From: Streptomyces sp. NBC_01381
GTDB taxonomy: Bacteria; Actinomycetota; Actinomycetes; Streptomycetales; Streptomycetaceae
Direction of reading: 5' to 3'
NCBI RefSeq assembly: GCF_026340305.1
Contig: NZ_JAPEPI010000001.1
Location: forward strand, 1,178,001 to 1,242,000
DNA length: 64,000 bases
The notes under the pieces are model-generated. The model was not told the origin of the DNA. It searched no databases and saw nothing but the letters and a program-made list of their open reading frames with translations. Shown piece by piece: positions 26,862-35,514 of the stretch (its first letter is position 1; each line of letters begins with the position of its first letter). A program made the translations under genes and the position numbers.

Positions 26862-28052
26862 ATGGATGGTGATCACCGGCGTTGGCGCCAGTGCCTGCTC
26901 AGCGGGGCGGTGTTCGCCGTGTGCATGGCCGGCACCACACTGCCGACCCCCCTCTACAGCCTCTACCAGGACAAGTTCGGGTTCTCCGAGCTGACGGTCA
27001 CCGTCGTGTACGCCGTGTACGCCTTCGGGGTCATCGGCGTGCTGCTCCTGGCGGGCAACGTCTCGGACGTGGTGGGCAGGCGTCCGGTGCTGCTGTGGGG
27101 CCTTGGCTGCGCGGCGGCGAGCGCCGTCTGCTTCCTCTCCGCCGTCGGGATGGGCTGGCTGTATGCGGGGCGGCTCCTTTCGGGACTGTCCGCCGGACTG
27201 TTCACCGGGGCCGCCACGGCGTACGTGATGGACAGGGCACCGTACGTCGGCGCCTCCCGGGCCACGTTCGTGGCGACGGCCGCCAATATGGGCGGTCTCG
27301 GCTGCGGTCCGCTGCTCGCCGGTGTGCTCGCGCAGTACGCCGCCTGGCCGCTGTACCTGCCGTTCGCCGTGCACCTCGCACTGGTCGCCTGCTCGGCCGC
27401 CGTCCTGCTGCGGCTTCCGGAGACCGTACGGGAGCCGCGGCCGCTGAGCACGGTACGACCGCAGCGGCCCGGCGTGCCCCCGCAGGTGCGGGCGGTGTTC
27501 GTACCCGCGGGGATCGCCTCCTTCGTGGGGTTCGCGCTGTTCGGGGTGTTCACCTCGGTCAGCCCGGCGTTCCTCGCAGAGTCCCTGAACGTGGAGAACC
27601 ACGCCGTGAGCGGCCTGGTCGTCGCCCTTGCCTTCTTCGCATCGACCGCCGGGCAGTTGGCGATCGGCCGGGTCGGGGTGGGGCGATCACTGCCCCTGGG
27701 CTGCGCCGGACTCCTCGCCGGCCTTGCACTGCTCGCGGGCGCGCTGTGGTGGGACCTGCTGGCGCTGGTGGTGCTCAGCGCACTGGTCGGCGGGTGCGGG
27801 CAGGGCCTTGCGTTCCGCGGGGCGCTGTCCGCGGTGGCCGCGGCATCTCCCGAGGACCGGCGCGCGGCGGTGATCTCGTCGCTGTTCGTGGTCGCGTACA
27901 CGGGCATTTCGCTGCCGGTCATCGGGGTGGGCGTACTGACGGAGCCGCTCGGTCTGGAGGGCGCGGGCCTTGTGTTCATCGCGTGCATGGCGGTCCTGGT
28001 CTCGACCGCGGGCGTCTATCTGCTGCGGCGGCCGGTAGGGGCCAGGGCGTAG
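26862..28052 (+). CDS. MFS transporter
   Basis: 396 residues with about 12 hydrophobic segments. The MFS motif A region between helices 2 and 3 is GNVSDVVGRRPVLLWG (G-x-x-x-D-x-x-G-R-R). The early LPTPLYSLYQDKFGFSELTV is typical of drug/metabolite exporters of this branch. Substrate unknown. The ATG is preceded by TAGCGT-N7 (leaderless). No regulator is adjacent on the same strand; it is convergent with the HTH gene at 28063. Confidence 0.85.
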   Translation: MDGDHRRWRQCLLSGAVFAVCMAGTTLPTPLYSLYQDKFGFSELTVTVVYAVYAFGVIGVLLLAGNVSDVVGRRPVLLWGLGCAAASAVCFLSAVGMGWLYAGRLLSGLSAGLFTGAATAYVMDRAPYVGASRATFVATAANMGGLGCGPLLAGVLAQYAAWPLYLPFAVHLALVACSAAVLLRLPETVREPRPLSTVRPQRPGVPPQVRAVFVPAGIASFVGFALFGVFTSVSPAFLAESLNVENHAVSGLVVALAFFASTAGQLAIGRVGVGRSLPLGCAGLLAGLALLAGALWWDLLALVVLSALVGGCGQGLAFRGALSAVAAASPEDRRAAVISSLFVVAYTGISLPVIGVGVLTEPLGLEGAGLVFIACMAVLVSTAGVYLLRRPVGARA

Positions 28053-28062
28053 CCGCGTACGG

Positions 28063-28917
28063 TCATCTGCGGGTGCTCAGCGGGGCGCGGGCAGTCGCCG
28101 CGTGGGCGCGGACCGCCGCAGGCGACAGGGGCCTCGCGCGCTGTGCGGGCCCGGATGTGCCCCGGCACGGGCCGCATACGCCGTCGGGCAGGGCGCCGGG
28201 GCGGCCGGGGGTGCCGCACTTCGCACACTCCAGTACGCGGAGTACGGGGCGGAGGGCTGGTTCCGGCGGGAGCTTGGCGGTGAGGCGGCTGCGCACGAGG
28301 GCTGCCGGTCGGTGGATGACGGGCGGCAGCCCGGCGGTGAGGGCGCGCAGGAGGTCCTGTTCCGTGGCCCCGCCCTCGAACCAGCGGGCGGCGTCCGGTG
28401 CGAGGGCCGTGCAGTCGGCCTGCGAGAGGGAGAGGGAGGGGGCGGTACGGCCCAGGGCCGCAAGGAGGATGAACGCGCGGCTGCGGGTGGGGCGTTGGGG
28501 TGGGTCGTCGCTGTCTTCCGGTACGTCGCCCCGAGTGAATGTCGCCCACCAGGCGTTGTCCCGCGCCGTTCGCGAGAACCACGTTCGGGTGACCCAGCGG
28601 GCACTGCCGCTGCCGCGTACGTGTTCGCTGCCGCGCCGCAAGTGGCCCGCCGCCTGGAGCATGTTGAGGGCGGTGCGGAGGGCGCATTGGCCGTACGGGA
28701 GGTGCTTGGCCAGCGTCTTTACGGAGATGTCGGCGCCGTCCGGCAGGCGGTCGAGGATCGCGGCGATGGCCGCCTCGCGGGGCGGGAGGTGCGCGAAGTC
28801 GTGGGCGGTGCGGGGGCATTGGCCCGGGGCTGAGCGTTTCCCGTAACCCGGATTGGCCATCGGGTGCGGGTCTGCGTGCGCAGGGCGGAAGGCGGCACTA
28901 AGCTTGGCGTCAGCCAT
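28063..28917 (-). CDS. Winged-helix/MarR-like regulator with C-terminal zinc-ribbon-like motif
   Basis: 284 residues. Residues about 45-100 (LPPREAAIAAILDRLPDG, KTLAKHLPYGQCALRTALNM) read as a winged-helix DNA-binding domain. The C-terminal part has CAKCGTPGRPGALPDGVCGPC, a CxxC-N12-CxxC likely to bind zinc. This layout is common in Streptomyces but its targets are not known. It lies beside the XRE/DUF397 set. Its upstream region (28918-29010) carries ACGCTAGAGCGT-type palindromes and a TTGCCA-N18-TAGCGT promoter-like pair on the minus strand. Confidence 0.7.
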   Translation of the reverse strand: MADAKLSAAFRPAHADPHPMANPGYGKRSAPGQCPRTAHDFAHLPPREAAIAAILDRLPDGADISVKTLAKHLPYGQCALRTALNMLQAAGHLRRGSEHVRGSGSARWVTRTWFSRTARDNAWWATFTRGDVPEDSDDPPQRPTRSRAFILLAALGRTAPSLSLSQADCTALAPDAARWFEGGATEQDLLRALTAGLPPVIHRPAALVRSRLTAKLPPEPALRPVLRVLECAKCGTPGRPGALPDGVCGPCRGTSGPAQRARPLSPAAVRAHAATARAPLSTRR

Positions 28918-29153
28918 GGATCGAACCTTGTCTTTCGATCGTGATGGTCAAACCCCCGCAGGTGTTCCAGCACCGGGCGGGGGTTGTTCGTTATGCGGGC
29001 ACGCTAGAGCGTTGTCACGCTGCGTGGCAAGTCGAACCCGAAAAGTGGTCGGCTGTGCCAACTGCCAGGGAGGGAGGGCGGGTTGAGGCCCGCCTCCCGT
29101 TCCTTGGAAAGAGGGCTCGCTGCTTGCGGCTTGAGCTCCGGGGGTCCTCGCTG

Positions 29154-29420
29154 TCAGGTGGCCTTGAGGTCCGTGATGAACGCGGACCAGGTCGTGGCCC
29201 GGAACACGAGCTTCGGGCCGGTGGGGTTCTTGGAGTCGCGGACGGGGACGAGCTCCGGGTGGCCGTCGGCTACTTCGAGGCAGTCGCCACCACTGCCGCC
29301 GCTGTACGTGGACTTGCGCCAGGTGGCGACCTCTACGCAGTCGCCACCCTGGCCGCCGCTGTAACTGGACTTGTGCCAGACGGCCGTACTCAGGTCGTAC
29401 TCAGGGATGCAGTTCTCCAT
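29154..29420 (-). CDS. DUF397 protein with duplicated core motif
   Basis: 88 residues. The DUF397 core appears twice in tandem: WHKSSYSGGQGGDCVEVA, then WRKSTYSGGSGGDCLEVAD, followed by the usual VPVRDSKNPTGPKLVF and WSAFITDLK. Single-core DUF397 proteins of about 60 residues are small partners of DUF5753 XRE regulators (WhiJ/AbaA type). The duplication is internal and recent. Its start overlaps the end of the XRE gene by 20 bp, so the two are co-transcribed. Confidence 0.9.
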   Translation of the reverse strand: MENCIPEYDLSTAVWHKSSYSGGQGGDCVEVATWRKSTYSGGSGGDCLEVADGHPELVPVRDSKNPTGPKLVFRATTWSAFITDLKAT

Positions 29421-30243
29421 GCTCGTAATCCTGCGCCACCGACTCGATCAGGGCCAGGGATTCCTTCGGGGAGAGCGCTGTGGCCTGGAGCAGGTTGAAC
29501 ATCAGGGTGTGGCGGGTGACTGTCGCCGGGTCGTCCAGCAACTTCCCCATGTTCGGCGCTTCGACGAAGGAAAGTGCGGGCGCGTCCTCGAACTCCATGA
29601 GCTTCAGGGGGCCGTCCATCGAAGCGTGAGCTCCAGCGCCGAACGGCAGTACCTGCACGATGATCCGGTGCTTGCGCGCGAGGTCTGCCACGTGGCGAAG
29701 CGCCTCCGTCATCACCGTGTCGCCGCCCACTTCCCGTCTGAGGGCGGCCTCGTCCAGAACGGCCCACAACAGCGGGGTTGTTGGATCGTCGAGGAGGTGG
29801 GAGCGTTCCAGTCGCGCTGCCACCAGTGCGTCGATCGTCTTGTCCTGCGCCGTCGGGTGATACGCGCGGAAGACCTCCTCCGCGTACGCCTTCGTCTGGA
29901 GCAGGCCGGGGATCAGCAGTGTCGCGTACTGCCTGATGGAGGTCGCGATCGACTCCGCCTCGGCCGCCTCCGCGAAGTGATCCGGGTACTTGGACTTCGC
30001 GATCGCCGCACAGTTCCGCTCGAAGAACCCCTCTGTACCCAGGAGTTCGTCTATCTGTCGCGCGTACTCCAAGTGCATCCGCCGCGTCCCCGCTTCGAGC
30101 TGGCCGATGAACGAGCCGCTGACGAACAGGGGCGTGCCCAGCTCCTCCTGGCTCAGGCCCGCCCGTTCGCGGGCGTGGCGCAGCTCGGCGCCCAGTAAGG
30201 CGCGGGGTGACGATGAGGGGTCGAGGTCCTTCGGTCCTGGCAT
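29401..30243 (-). CDS. XRE-family regulator with DUF5753 domain
   Basis: 280 residues from MPGPKDLDPSSSPRALLGAE. The N-terminal HTH is about 18-75 (LRHARERAGLSQEELGTPLF, SGSFIGQLEAGTRRM). The remainder is DUF5753, with LLIPGLLQTKAYAEEVFRA, DEAALRREVGGDTVMTEAL and the ALSFVEAPNMGKLLDDPATV region. These proteins act with DUF397 partners in developmental or antibiotic control in Streptomyces. A GGGAG ribosome site precedes the ATG. It forms an operon with the double DUF397 gene. Confidence 0.92.
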   Translation of the reverse strand: MPGPKDLDPSSSPRALLGAELRHARERAGLSQEELGTPLFVSGSFIGQLEAGTRRMHLEYARQIDELLGTEGFFERNCAAIAKSKYPDHFAEAAEAESIATSIRQYATLLIPGLLQTKAYAEEVFRAYHPTAQDKTIDALVAARLERSHLLDDPTTPLLWAVLDEAALRREVGGDTVMTEALRHVADLARKHRIIVQVLPFGAGAHASMDGPLKLMEFEDAPALSFVEAPNMGKLLDDPATVTRHTLMFNLLQATALSPKESLALIESVAQDYEHGELHP

Positions 30244-30357
30244 GGCAACTCCCGGTCGTACAGGGCGGGTTGTTGATGCGTCGTCGCTGTTCAGGCTAGC
30301 CGGGAGTGACCACGCTGGGTGAGGAAAACGGAACACTGTGTGTGAAAGGCGGAGGTC

Positions 30358-30570
30358 ATGGCGCTGACGGCGGAGGAGCGGGTGCGGGCGGCGGAGGAAG
30401 CCGTACGGCAGTTGAGAGCGGGGCTCGAAGGGGCCGGGGTCACGCTGCCCTCGCTGCGGATGGACCCGCTGACGGCGGCGTCGGCCGGGGCCCTGCCCCT
30501 GGTCGAGCTGGGGCGCTGCAACCTCGACACGGCGCTGCGGCTGGCCGCCGTACTGGAGGGGGCGCGATGA
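30358..30570 (+). CDS. Small conserved protein, hypothetical
   Basis: 70 residues, mostly helical: MALTAEERVRAAEEAVRQL, then LRMDPLTAASAGALPLVELG and LDTALRLAAVLEGAR. GGAGG lies just upstream. No domain is recognised. It diverges from the XRE regulator gene and its stop overlaps the start of the next small gene (ATGA), so the two form a coupled pair typically found beside DUF5753 regulators. Confidence 0.7.
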   Translation: MALTAEERVRAAEEAVRQLRAGLEGAGVTLPSLRMDPLTAASAGALPLVELGRCNLDTALRLAAVLEGAR

Positions 30571-30791
30571 ACGAGGATCCGCGGGTGCCGGAGGAGGGGA
30601 CGTACGCCGTCGACCACCGGGACGGCAGTGTCGGGCAGGTCATGGGGTGCGAGGGCGGGCTCGTGCAGCTCAGGCCGCTCGGCGGCGGGCGGGAGTGGGA
30701 CTGCCCGCCGGAGTCCGTCGGGCAGGCGCCGCCGGGCGAGGTACTGCGGGAGAGGGTGCGGCAGGTCAATCGGGAGGGGCGGCTGCCGTGA
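30567..30791 (+). CDS. Small conserved protein, hypothetical
   Basis: 74 residues beginning MNEDPRVPEEGTYAVDHRDG. The middle part VGQVMGCEGGLVQLRPLGGG and ending DCPPESVGQAPPGEVLRERV suggest a small beta-barrel, as in many Streptomyces orphan proteins accompanying XRE/DUF397 loci. It is translationally coupled to the preceding gene through ATGA and convergent with the deacetylase gene 4 bp away. Function unknown. Confidence 0.65.
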   Translation: MNEDPRVPEEGTYAVDHRDGSVGQVMGCEGGLVQLRPLGGGREWDCPPESVGQAPPGEVLRERVRQVNREGRLP

Positions 30792-30794
30792 AGG

Positions 30795-31556
30795 TCAGCG
30801 GACCGGGAAGCCGAAGGTGTAGCCCTGCTGCTTTAGGCGGGGGAGGAGCGTGCGCAGGGCCTCGACGGTCTGGGAGCGGTCGCCGCCCGCGTCGTGGAAG
30901 AGGACGGTCGGGCCGTTGGGAAGCTCCCGCTCGACGGTGGCGACCATGGCTTCCGCGCCCGGACGCTCGAAGTCCTTGGTGTCCACGTTCCAGCCCAGCG
31001 GGCGCATGCCCCGGGAAGCGGCGAGCTTGCGGCTGGCGGGGGTGAACGCGCCGCCGGGCGCCCGGTAGTACATCGGGCGTACGCCACCGGACGCCTTGGT
31101 GATCATGCGTTCGGCGTCGAGGATCTGCTGCGACTGATAGGCCTCGGACTTCTTGTCCATGGCGGTGTCGTGGGACACCGAGTGGTCGCACAGGCGGTGC
31201 CCGGCCGCGACCACCTTCTTCACCAGGTCCGGGTGGGCCTGCGCCTGCGTCCCCACCATGCAGAACGTGGCCTTCACGTCGTACTCCCGCAGCACGTCGA
31301 GCACTTGAGGGGTCCACTTGGGGTCGGGGCCGTCGTCGATGGTGAGGTTGACGCCGCGCTTCCCCGCCTCCGAGGCGTGCGCGATGGTCTTCGAGACCGG
31401 CTTGACGGCGCTGCTCGGCGCCTTCGCCGCCGGGGAGTCGTCCGCCGTACCGGCCTGCGCGCTCCATACCCCCGCGCCCGTGGCGAGCATCGTCACCCCG
31501 AGCGCCGCCCCGAGCAACTTGCCGTACCAGCCCCGCCCGCCACTGTGCCGTGCCAT
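30795..31556 (-). CDS. Secreted polysaccharide deacetylase (NodB/CE4 domain)
   Basis: 253 residues. The N-terminal hydrophobic helix (LLGAALGVTMLATGAGVW) is a signal peptide or anchor. The CE4 motifs are complete: TIDDGPD (catalytic Asp-Asp), HSVSHD (metal histidines), RAPGGAF, DTKDFERPG and VLFHDAGG. Such enzymes remove N-acetyl groups from peptidoglycan or chitin oligomers outside the cell. A ribosome site AAAGGGG precedes the ATG. It is monocistronic. Confidence 0.92.
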   Translation of the reverse strand: MARHSGGRGWYGKLLGAALGVTMLATGAGVWSAQAGTADDSPAAKAPSSAVKPVSKTIAHASEAGKRGVNLTIDDGPDPKWTPQVLDVLREYDVKATFCMVGTQAQAHPDLVKKVVAAGHRLCDHSVSHDTAMDKKSEAYQSQQILDAERMITKASGGVRPMYYRAPGGAFTPASRKLAASRGMRPLGWNVDTKDFERPGAEAMVATVERELPNGPTVLFHDAGGDRSQTVEALRTLLPRLKQQGYTFGFPVR

Positions 31557-31666
31557 GTCCCGCCCCTTTGCGTCCGGCCCCTCGCCGCTCCCCGGTCACT
31601 TCGACCACAGGGCAGGACGGAGATCGGCGGCAAAGGGATGCGTCCGTTACCGATCACGGACAATTC

Positions 31667-31692
31667 CGGGGGAGTTCGCGGACAACTCCCCG
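31667..31692 (-). terminator. Hairpin downstream of the toxin-antitoxin genes
   Basis: GGGGAGTT / AACTCCCC (8-bp core, 7-nt loop, extended by one C-G pair) lies about 58 bp past the XRE antitoxin stop on the minus strand. Confidence 0.6.
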
Positions 31693-31749
31693 CGGGGAGG
31701 CGGCGAAATGGGGCGAGGGCGGCATCGTGGGGGGCGTGATGCGGTGGGA

Positions 31750-32088
31750 TCACGCCGCCGGGAGGGCGGTGAAGGTGACCTCTTCGTGGTCGGCGTCCAG
31801 GGCGATGTTCAGGGAGGCGTTCATCGCGGTGGCCACGCGGCGCAGGAGAGGCAGGGTGGGGACCGCGTCCGCGCCTTCGATGCGGGAGATTTTGGCTTGG
31901 GTGAGGCCTGCGCGCTCGGCGAGCTGGGTCTGCGAGAGCCCCAACTCCTTGCGGCGGTCGTACACGGCCTTGGCGAATGCCATCGCGAGGCGGATCTCGG
32001 CGCGGTCGGCCTCGGCCTCGGGTGACTTGGTGTATCCCTCGCGGAGCTTTCGCTCGCGGGCCAGCGTCCAGCGTGTGTGGCTGCTCAT
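31750..32088 (-). CDS. XRE-type antitoxin (HigA-like)
   Basis: 112 residues. A basic N-terminus (RWTLARERKLREGYTKSPEA) is followed by a clear HTH (RRKELGLSQTQLAERAGLTQ, AKISRIEGADAVPTLPLLRR). The C-terminal tail is a short beta strand region (LNIALDADHEEVTFTALPAA). Toxin-before-antitoxin order and the ATGA overlap with the RelE-like gene are typical of HigBA systems, in which HigA both binds the toxin and represses the operon. Confidence 0.88.
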   Translation of the reverse strand: MSSHTRWTLARERKLREGYTKSPEAEADRAEIRLAMAFAKAVYDRRKELGLSQTQLAERAGLTQAKISRIEGADAVPTLPLLRRVATAMNASLNIALDADHEEVTFTALPAA

Positions 32089-32462
32089 TTCGCGTCTCCG
32101 TCCTCAGCTCGGTCATACGTCAGATGGGCCGGGCCGTGCTCGCTCTCGCACACCTTACGTATCCGCACCGCACGGTCGACCTGATCCTTCTCATGCATCC
32201 GGGTCTTGTGGAAGACCGTGAGGAGCACGATGCGGCGGTCCGGCGTGAACCAGTAGGTGATACGCGTGTCTTGTCCGTCCAGGGTCGGGCGGAGCTCGTA
32301 CACCCCGTCGCGCAGCGGGCGCGCGAACGGCATGGGTGTGGACGCGCCCATGCCGGCGAGCAACTCCGCGTACTCCTCGACCTTGCGGTGATGCCGATCC
32401 GTGAGGAGTTCGAGCCAGACACGGACGTCCGGCTCCATCTCGATCGTGTACAAGGCGTCCAT
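32085..32462 (-). CDS. RelE/HigB-type toxin (mRNA interferase-like)
   Basis: 125 residues from MDALYTIEMEPDVRVWLELL. Family features are ELLAGMGASTPMPFARPL, YELRPTLDGQDTRITYWFTP and the C-terminal HKTRMHEKDQVDRAVRIRK with the basic residues used for RNA cleavage in this group. Known relatives cut ribosome-bound mRNA. A longer start at 32492 is possible; neither has a clear ribosome site. It is followed directly by its HigA-like antitoxin and preceded 45 bp away by a Phd-type antitoxin. Confidence 0.87.
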   Translation of the reverse strand: MDALYTIEMEPDVRVWLELLTDRHHRKVEEYAELLAGMGASTPMPFARPLRDGVYELRPTLDGQDTRITYWFTPDRRIVLLTVFHKTRMHEKDQVDRAVRIRKVCESEHGPAHLTYDRAEDGDAK

Positions 32463-32507
32463 GCGGGGACCGTAATATGTTGTTGGCGACATGATAGCCG
32501 TTGTGGC

Positions 32508-32780
32508 TCAGCTTCGCCGGATCGAGTGACTGGGGCTGTTGTCGAAGAGTCCGGCGAGGAGTTCGGCTGCGCTGACAGTGGGGTCATGCCGGTGGCGCTC
32601 GGCCTCGATCGCGGCGAGTTTGTCTGCCGCTTGGTTGAAGGCATCCAGGTCCTCGATGGGCACCAGTGCGGCCACGCGCCTACCGTTGCGGGTCAGTACG
32701 GTCATCTCGCCGGCCTCGGCCTTGGCGACAAGCTCGGTGAGATGCGCACGGGCTTCGCGGACGGTGACGCTCTCGCTCAT
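32508..32780 (-). CDS. Phd/YefM-type antitoxin
   Basis: 90 residues: MSESVTVREARAHLTELVAK, EMTVLTRNGRRVAALVPIED, then an acidic helical tail (AADKLAAIEAERHRHD). The first 60 residues are the DNA-binding fold that also holds the operon operator in Phd systems. No Doc, YoeB or PIN toxin of its own is adjacent. The next gene downstream on the same strand is the RelE-like toxin that already has an XRE antitoxin, giving an antitoxin-toxin-antitoxin order. Confidence 0.9.
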   Translation of the reverse strand: MSESVTVREARAHLTELVAKAEAGEMTVLTRNGRRVAALVPIEDLDAFNQAADKLAAIEAERHRHDPTVSAAELLAGLFDNSPSHSIRRS

Positions 32781-32894
32781 GCCGTAAAGGTACGCATGCG
32801 GCAGTGCGCACGTGCAGAGGGAACTGGACGGGACGACTGAGGGGCGGCACCTGTCGGGTGCCACCCCTCACTCATCAACGTACGGCCGAGAGCC

Positions 32895-34415
32895 CTAGGT
32901 CCTCGCCGGTTCCGCCTCCGGAGCCGCCGGCCCGGCTGCCGTACCGGGGGAGCCCGCGACGACCTGCTCGGGGGCGGCCGGCTCCGTGTTCAGTTCCACC
33001 AGCATCTGCTTGCTGAAGCCGAAGAAGTACGTGGCCAGGAAGCCCACCGCATAGCCGACCAGTAGGCCGCCGCCGTAGATCGCGACTGTCAGGCCCAGGC
33101 CCTTGTTGCCGTCGAGGAGGGGGAACAGCGCCCAGCCCGACGGGCCGATCGCCGTGGAGCCGACCTTTTCGCCGATCATCGAGAAGAAGCCGATGAACGC
33201 GCCGCCCGCCGCGCCGCCCACGCACGCCGTGATGAAGGGGCGGCCGAGGGGGAGCGAGACGCCGTAGATGAGGGGTTCGCCGACTCCCAGGAAGCCCGCG
33301 GGGAGCGCGGACTTGATCGTCGTACGGATCGATGTGTTGTGCCTCAGACGCTTGAACACCGCGATCGCGCAGCCGACCTGGCCCGCGCCCGCCATCGCCA
33401 GGATGGGGAGCAGGACCGTGTAGCCCTGCTGCTCGATCAGGGTGGTGTGGATGGGGATCAGCGCCTGGTGCAGGCCCAGCATCACCAGGGGGAGGAACAG
33501 GCCGCCCAGGACCAGGCCCGCGAACGCGCCCGTGTTGTCCAGGAGCCAGTTCGCCGCCGTGCCGATGCCCGTCGACACCTCGCCCGCCAGGAACATCAGG
33601 CCGAAGATCGTGACCAGGCCGGAGAGCAGGACCGTGATGGTGGGGGTGACGAGGACGTCCAGGGCCTCCGGGACCCAGTGCCTGCACCACTTCTCGATGT
33701 AGGTGGCGAGGACTGCCGCGCCGAGTGCGCCCAGCACGCCGCCCTGGCCCGGCGACAGCTTCTGGCCGAACGCCTCGATGTTCGCCACACCCGGGAAGAC
33801 GATGATCGCCGCGACCGCGCCACCCAGGATCGGCGTACCGCCGAACTCCTTCGCCGTGTTGAAGCCGACGAAGACGGCGATCAGCGCCATGAAACCGGAG
33901 GCGATGGCCGCCAGCGCCGGGGTGATCGACGGCAGCCACTCCAGGTTGATCAGGAGGCCGTTGATGCCCGCGATGATGCCGCAGCCGATCAGGGCGGGGA
34001 TGAGGGGTACGAAGATGTTCGCGATGCGGCGCAGGAAGAGTTTGAAGGGGGTTGCGTTTCTTGCCTTTCGGGCCTCCTTCAGCGCTGCTCCCTGGGCCGC
34101 CAACTCCTCTGCCGTGAGGGTTTGTTCAGGGGCGGGGGCGGGGGCTGCCGCGCTGTCCTCCTCCACCAGTGCCTCGAACTCCGGCGTCACACGCGCGACC
34201 GTCCCCGGTCCGAGCACGATCTGGTACGTGTCGTCCTCGACCACGCCCAGCACGGCGGGCAGCGCCTTCAGGGCCTCGTCGTCGACCAGCGAGCGGTCGG
34301 CGATGCTCAGGCGCAGGCGCGTCATGCAGTGGGCGATGGACGTGACGTTCCGGGCACCGCCGACGAGGGGGAGGATCGCGGCGGCTGTGGCGCGGTTCTT
34401 GTTCTCAGGTGCCAT
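32895..34415 (-). CDS. murP: PTS EIIBC permease, N-acetylmuramic acid/sugar type (MurP-like)
   Basis: 506 residues. The IIB domain is residues 1-90 with the phosphorylated Cys30 in SIAHCMTRLRL. An Ala/Pro/Glu linker leads to a IIC membrane domain (about 125-480) with some ten helices and the GVGEPLIYGVSLPLGRPF loop that lines the sugar site. No IIA domain is fused, so a shared IIA must serve. Next to murQ and murR it most likely imports MurNAc as MurNAc-6-P. The C-terminal 25 residues are a Pro/Ala-rich tail. Confidence 0.87.
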   Translation of the reverse strand: MAPENKNRATAAAILPLVGGARNVTSIAHCMTRLRLSIADRSLVDDEALKALPAVLGVVEDDTYQIVLGPGTVARVTPEFEALVEEDSAAAPAPAPEQTLTAEELAAQGAALKEARKARNATPFKLFLRRIANIFVPLIPALIGCGIIAGINGLLINLEWLPSITPALAAIASGFMALIAVFVGFNTAKEFGGTPILGGAVAAIIVFPGVANIEAFGQKLSPGQGGVLGALGAAVLATYIEKWCRHWVPEALDVLVTPTITVLLSGLVTIFGLMFLAGEVSTGIGTAANWLLDNTGAFAGLVLGGLFLPLVMLGLHQALIPIHTTLIEQQGYTVLLPILAMAGAGQVGCAIAVFKRLRHNTSIRTTIKSALPAGFLGVGEPLIYGVSLPLGRPFITACVGGAAGGAFIGFFSMIGEKVGSTAIGPSGWALFPLLDGNKGLGLTVAIYGGGLLVGYAVGFLATYFFGFSKQMLVELNTEPAAPEQVVAGSPGTAAGPAAPEAEPART

Positions 34416-34477
34416 GGTGCGGGGTGCCTTGCTCTGTGCGGGGTGGCGCTGTTCGGGCAGCAGCGGGGGCGAAAGGG

Positions 34478-35440
34478 TCAGGTGGTGCGGGTTGTGCGCG
34501 CGGTGTCCAGGGCTGCCCTGAGGTGGCCGTCCGAGGACGAGAGCAGGTCCGCTGCCGTGGCGCCGTCGACTCCGCCGAGGATGGTGAGGATGGCGTTCTT
34601 CACCTCCCCGTCGGTGGCGGCGAGTGCGGCCTCGATCTCCTCGTCGGACGCGCCGGTGGCGAGCGAGACGATGCGGCGGGAGCGGGCCCGCAGCTTCTCG
34701 TTCGAGGCGCGTACGTCGACCATCAGGTTTCCGTAGGTCTTGCCGAGGCGGATCATCGTGATCGTCGACAGCATGTTGAGGACGAGCTTCTGGGCCGTGC
34801 CCGCTTTCAGGCGGGTGGAGCCGGTGAGCAGCTCCGGGCCGACCACCACTTCGATGCCGTGGTCGGCGGCCGCCGCGAGACCGCTGTCCGCGTTGCAGGA
34901 GAGCCCGATGGTGAGCGCGCCCCTGGCCCGCGCGTGCTCGACCGCGCCGATCGCGTACGGGGTGCGGCCCGACGCCGAGATGCCGACCACCACGTCGTCC
35001 GCGGTGAGGCCGAGCCCGTCCAGGTCCTCGGCGGCGAACTCCTTGCTGTCCTCCGCGCCCTCGACCGCCGTGACCATGGCGCTCGGGCCGCCCGCGATGA
35101 GGCCGACGACCTCGCTGGGCGCGGTGTTGAAGGTCGGCGGGCACTCGGAGGCGTCCAGCACGCCGAGCCGGCCCGCCGTCCCCGCGCCCGCGTAGATCAG
35201 CCGTCCGCCGCGGGCCATGCGCTCAGCGGTGCCGTCGATGGCGGCGGCGATCGCCGGGAGCTGCTCGGCGACGGCCGCGGGCACGGTGGCGTCCTCGCCG
35301 TTCATGATCTTCGCGATCTCCAGCGTGGGCAGCTGGTCGATCTCGGAGAGCTCGGGCCGGAACGCCTCGGTGGTCAGCGTGTCCAGCTGGGCGCGGAGCT
35401 CGCCGTAGTTCTCGTCGGTGGCGTCGGTCGTGGAAGTCAT
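34478..35440 (-). CDS. murQ: N-acetylmuramic acid 6-phosphate etherase MurQ
   Basis: 320 residues, SIS fold. Signature motifs are YAGAGTAGRLGVLDASECPP (usually GAGTSGRLG, here TAG) and ISASGRTPYAIGAVEHARAR. It cleaves MurNAc-6-P to GlcNAc-6-P and D-lactate. The product is the substrate of NagA, encoded at 5841-6980. The C-terminal UBA-like part (SDEEIEAALAATDGEVKNAI) is normal for MurQ. Start 35440 (MTSTTDATDENYGEL) is preferred; 35458 is an alternative. It lies in the murR-murQ-murP operon. Confidence 0.94.
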   Translation of the reverse strand: MTSTTDATDENYGELRAQLDTLTTEAFRPELSEIDQLPTLEIAKIMNGEDATVPAAVAEQLPAIAAAIDGTAERMARGGRLIYAGAGTAGRLGVLDASECPPTFNTAPSEVVGLIAGGPSAMVTAVEGAEDSKEFAAEDLDGLGLTADDVVVGISASGRTPYAIGAVEHARARGALTIGLSCNADSGLAAAADHGIEVVVGPELLTGSTRLKAGTAQKLVLNMLSTITMIRLGKTYGNLMVDVRASNEKLRARSRRIVSLATGASDEEIEAALAATDGEVKNAILTILGGVDGATAADLLSSSDGHLRAALDTARTTRTT

Positions 35441-35514
35441 GGCGTGCGGCTCTTTCATACGCGGGCGGGGGTGGCGGGTCCGGTACGTGTGCGGGCGCAG
35501 CGGCTGCTGCGGGC

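Noticed and set aside
32895..35144. A single 749-residue protein covering the PTS gene and part of murQ
   Set aside because: The residues before MAPENKNRAT are an off-frame reading of murQ; MurQ motifs are in another frame.
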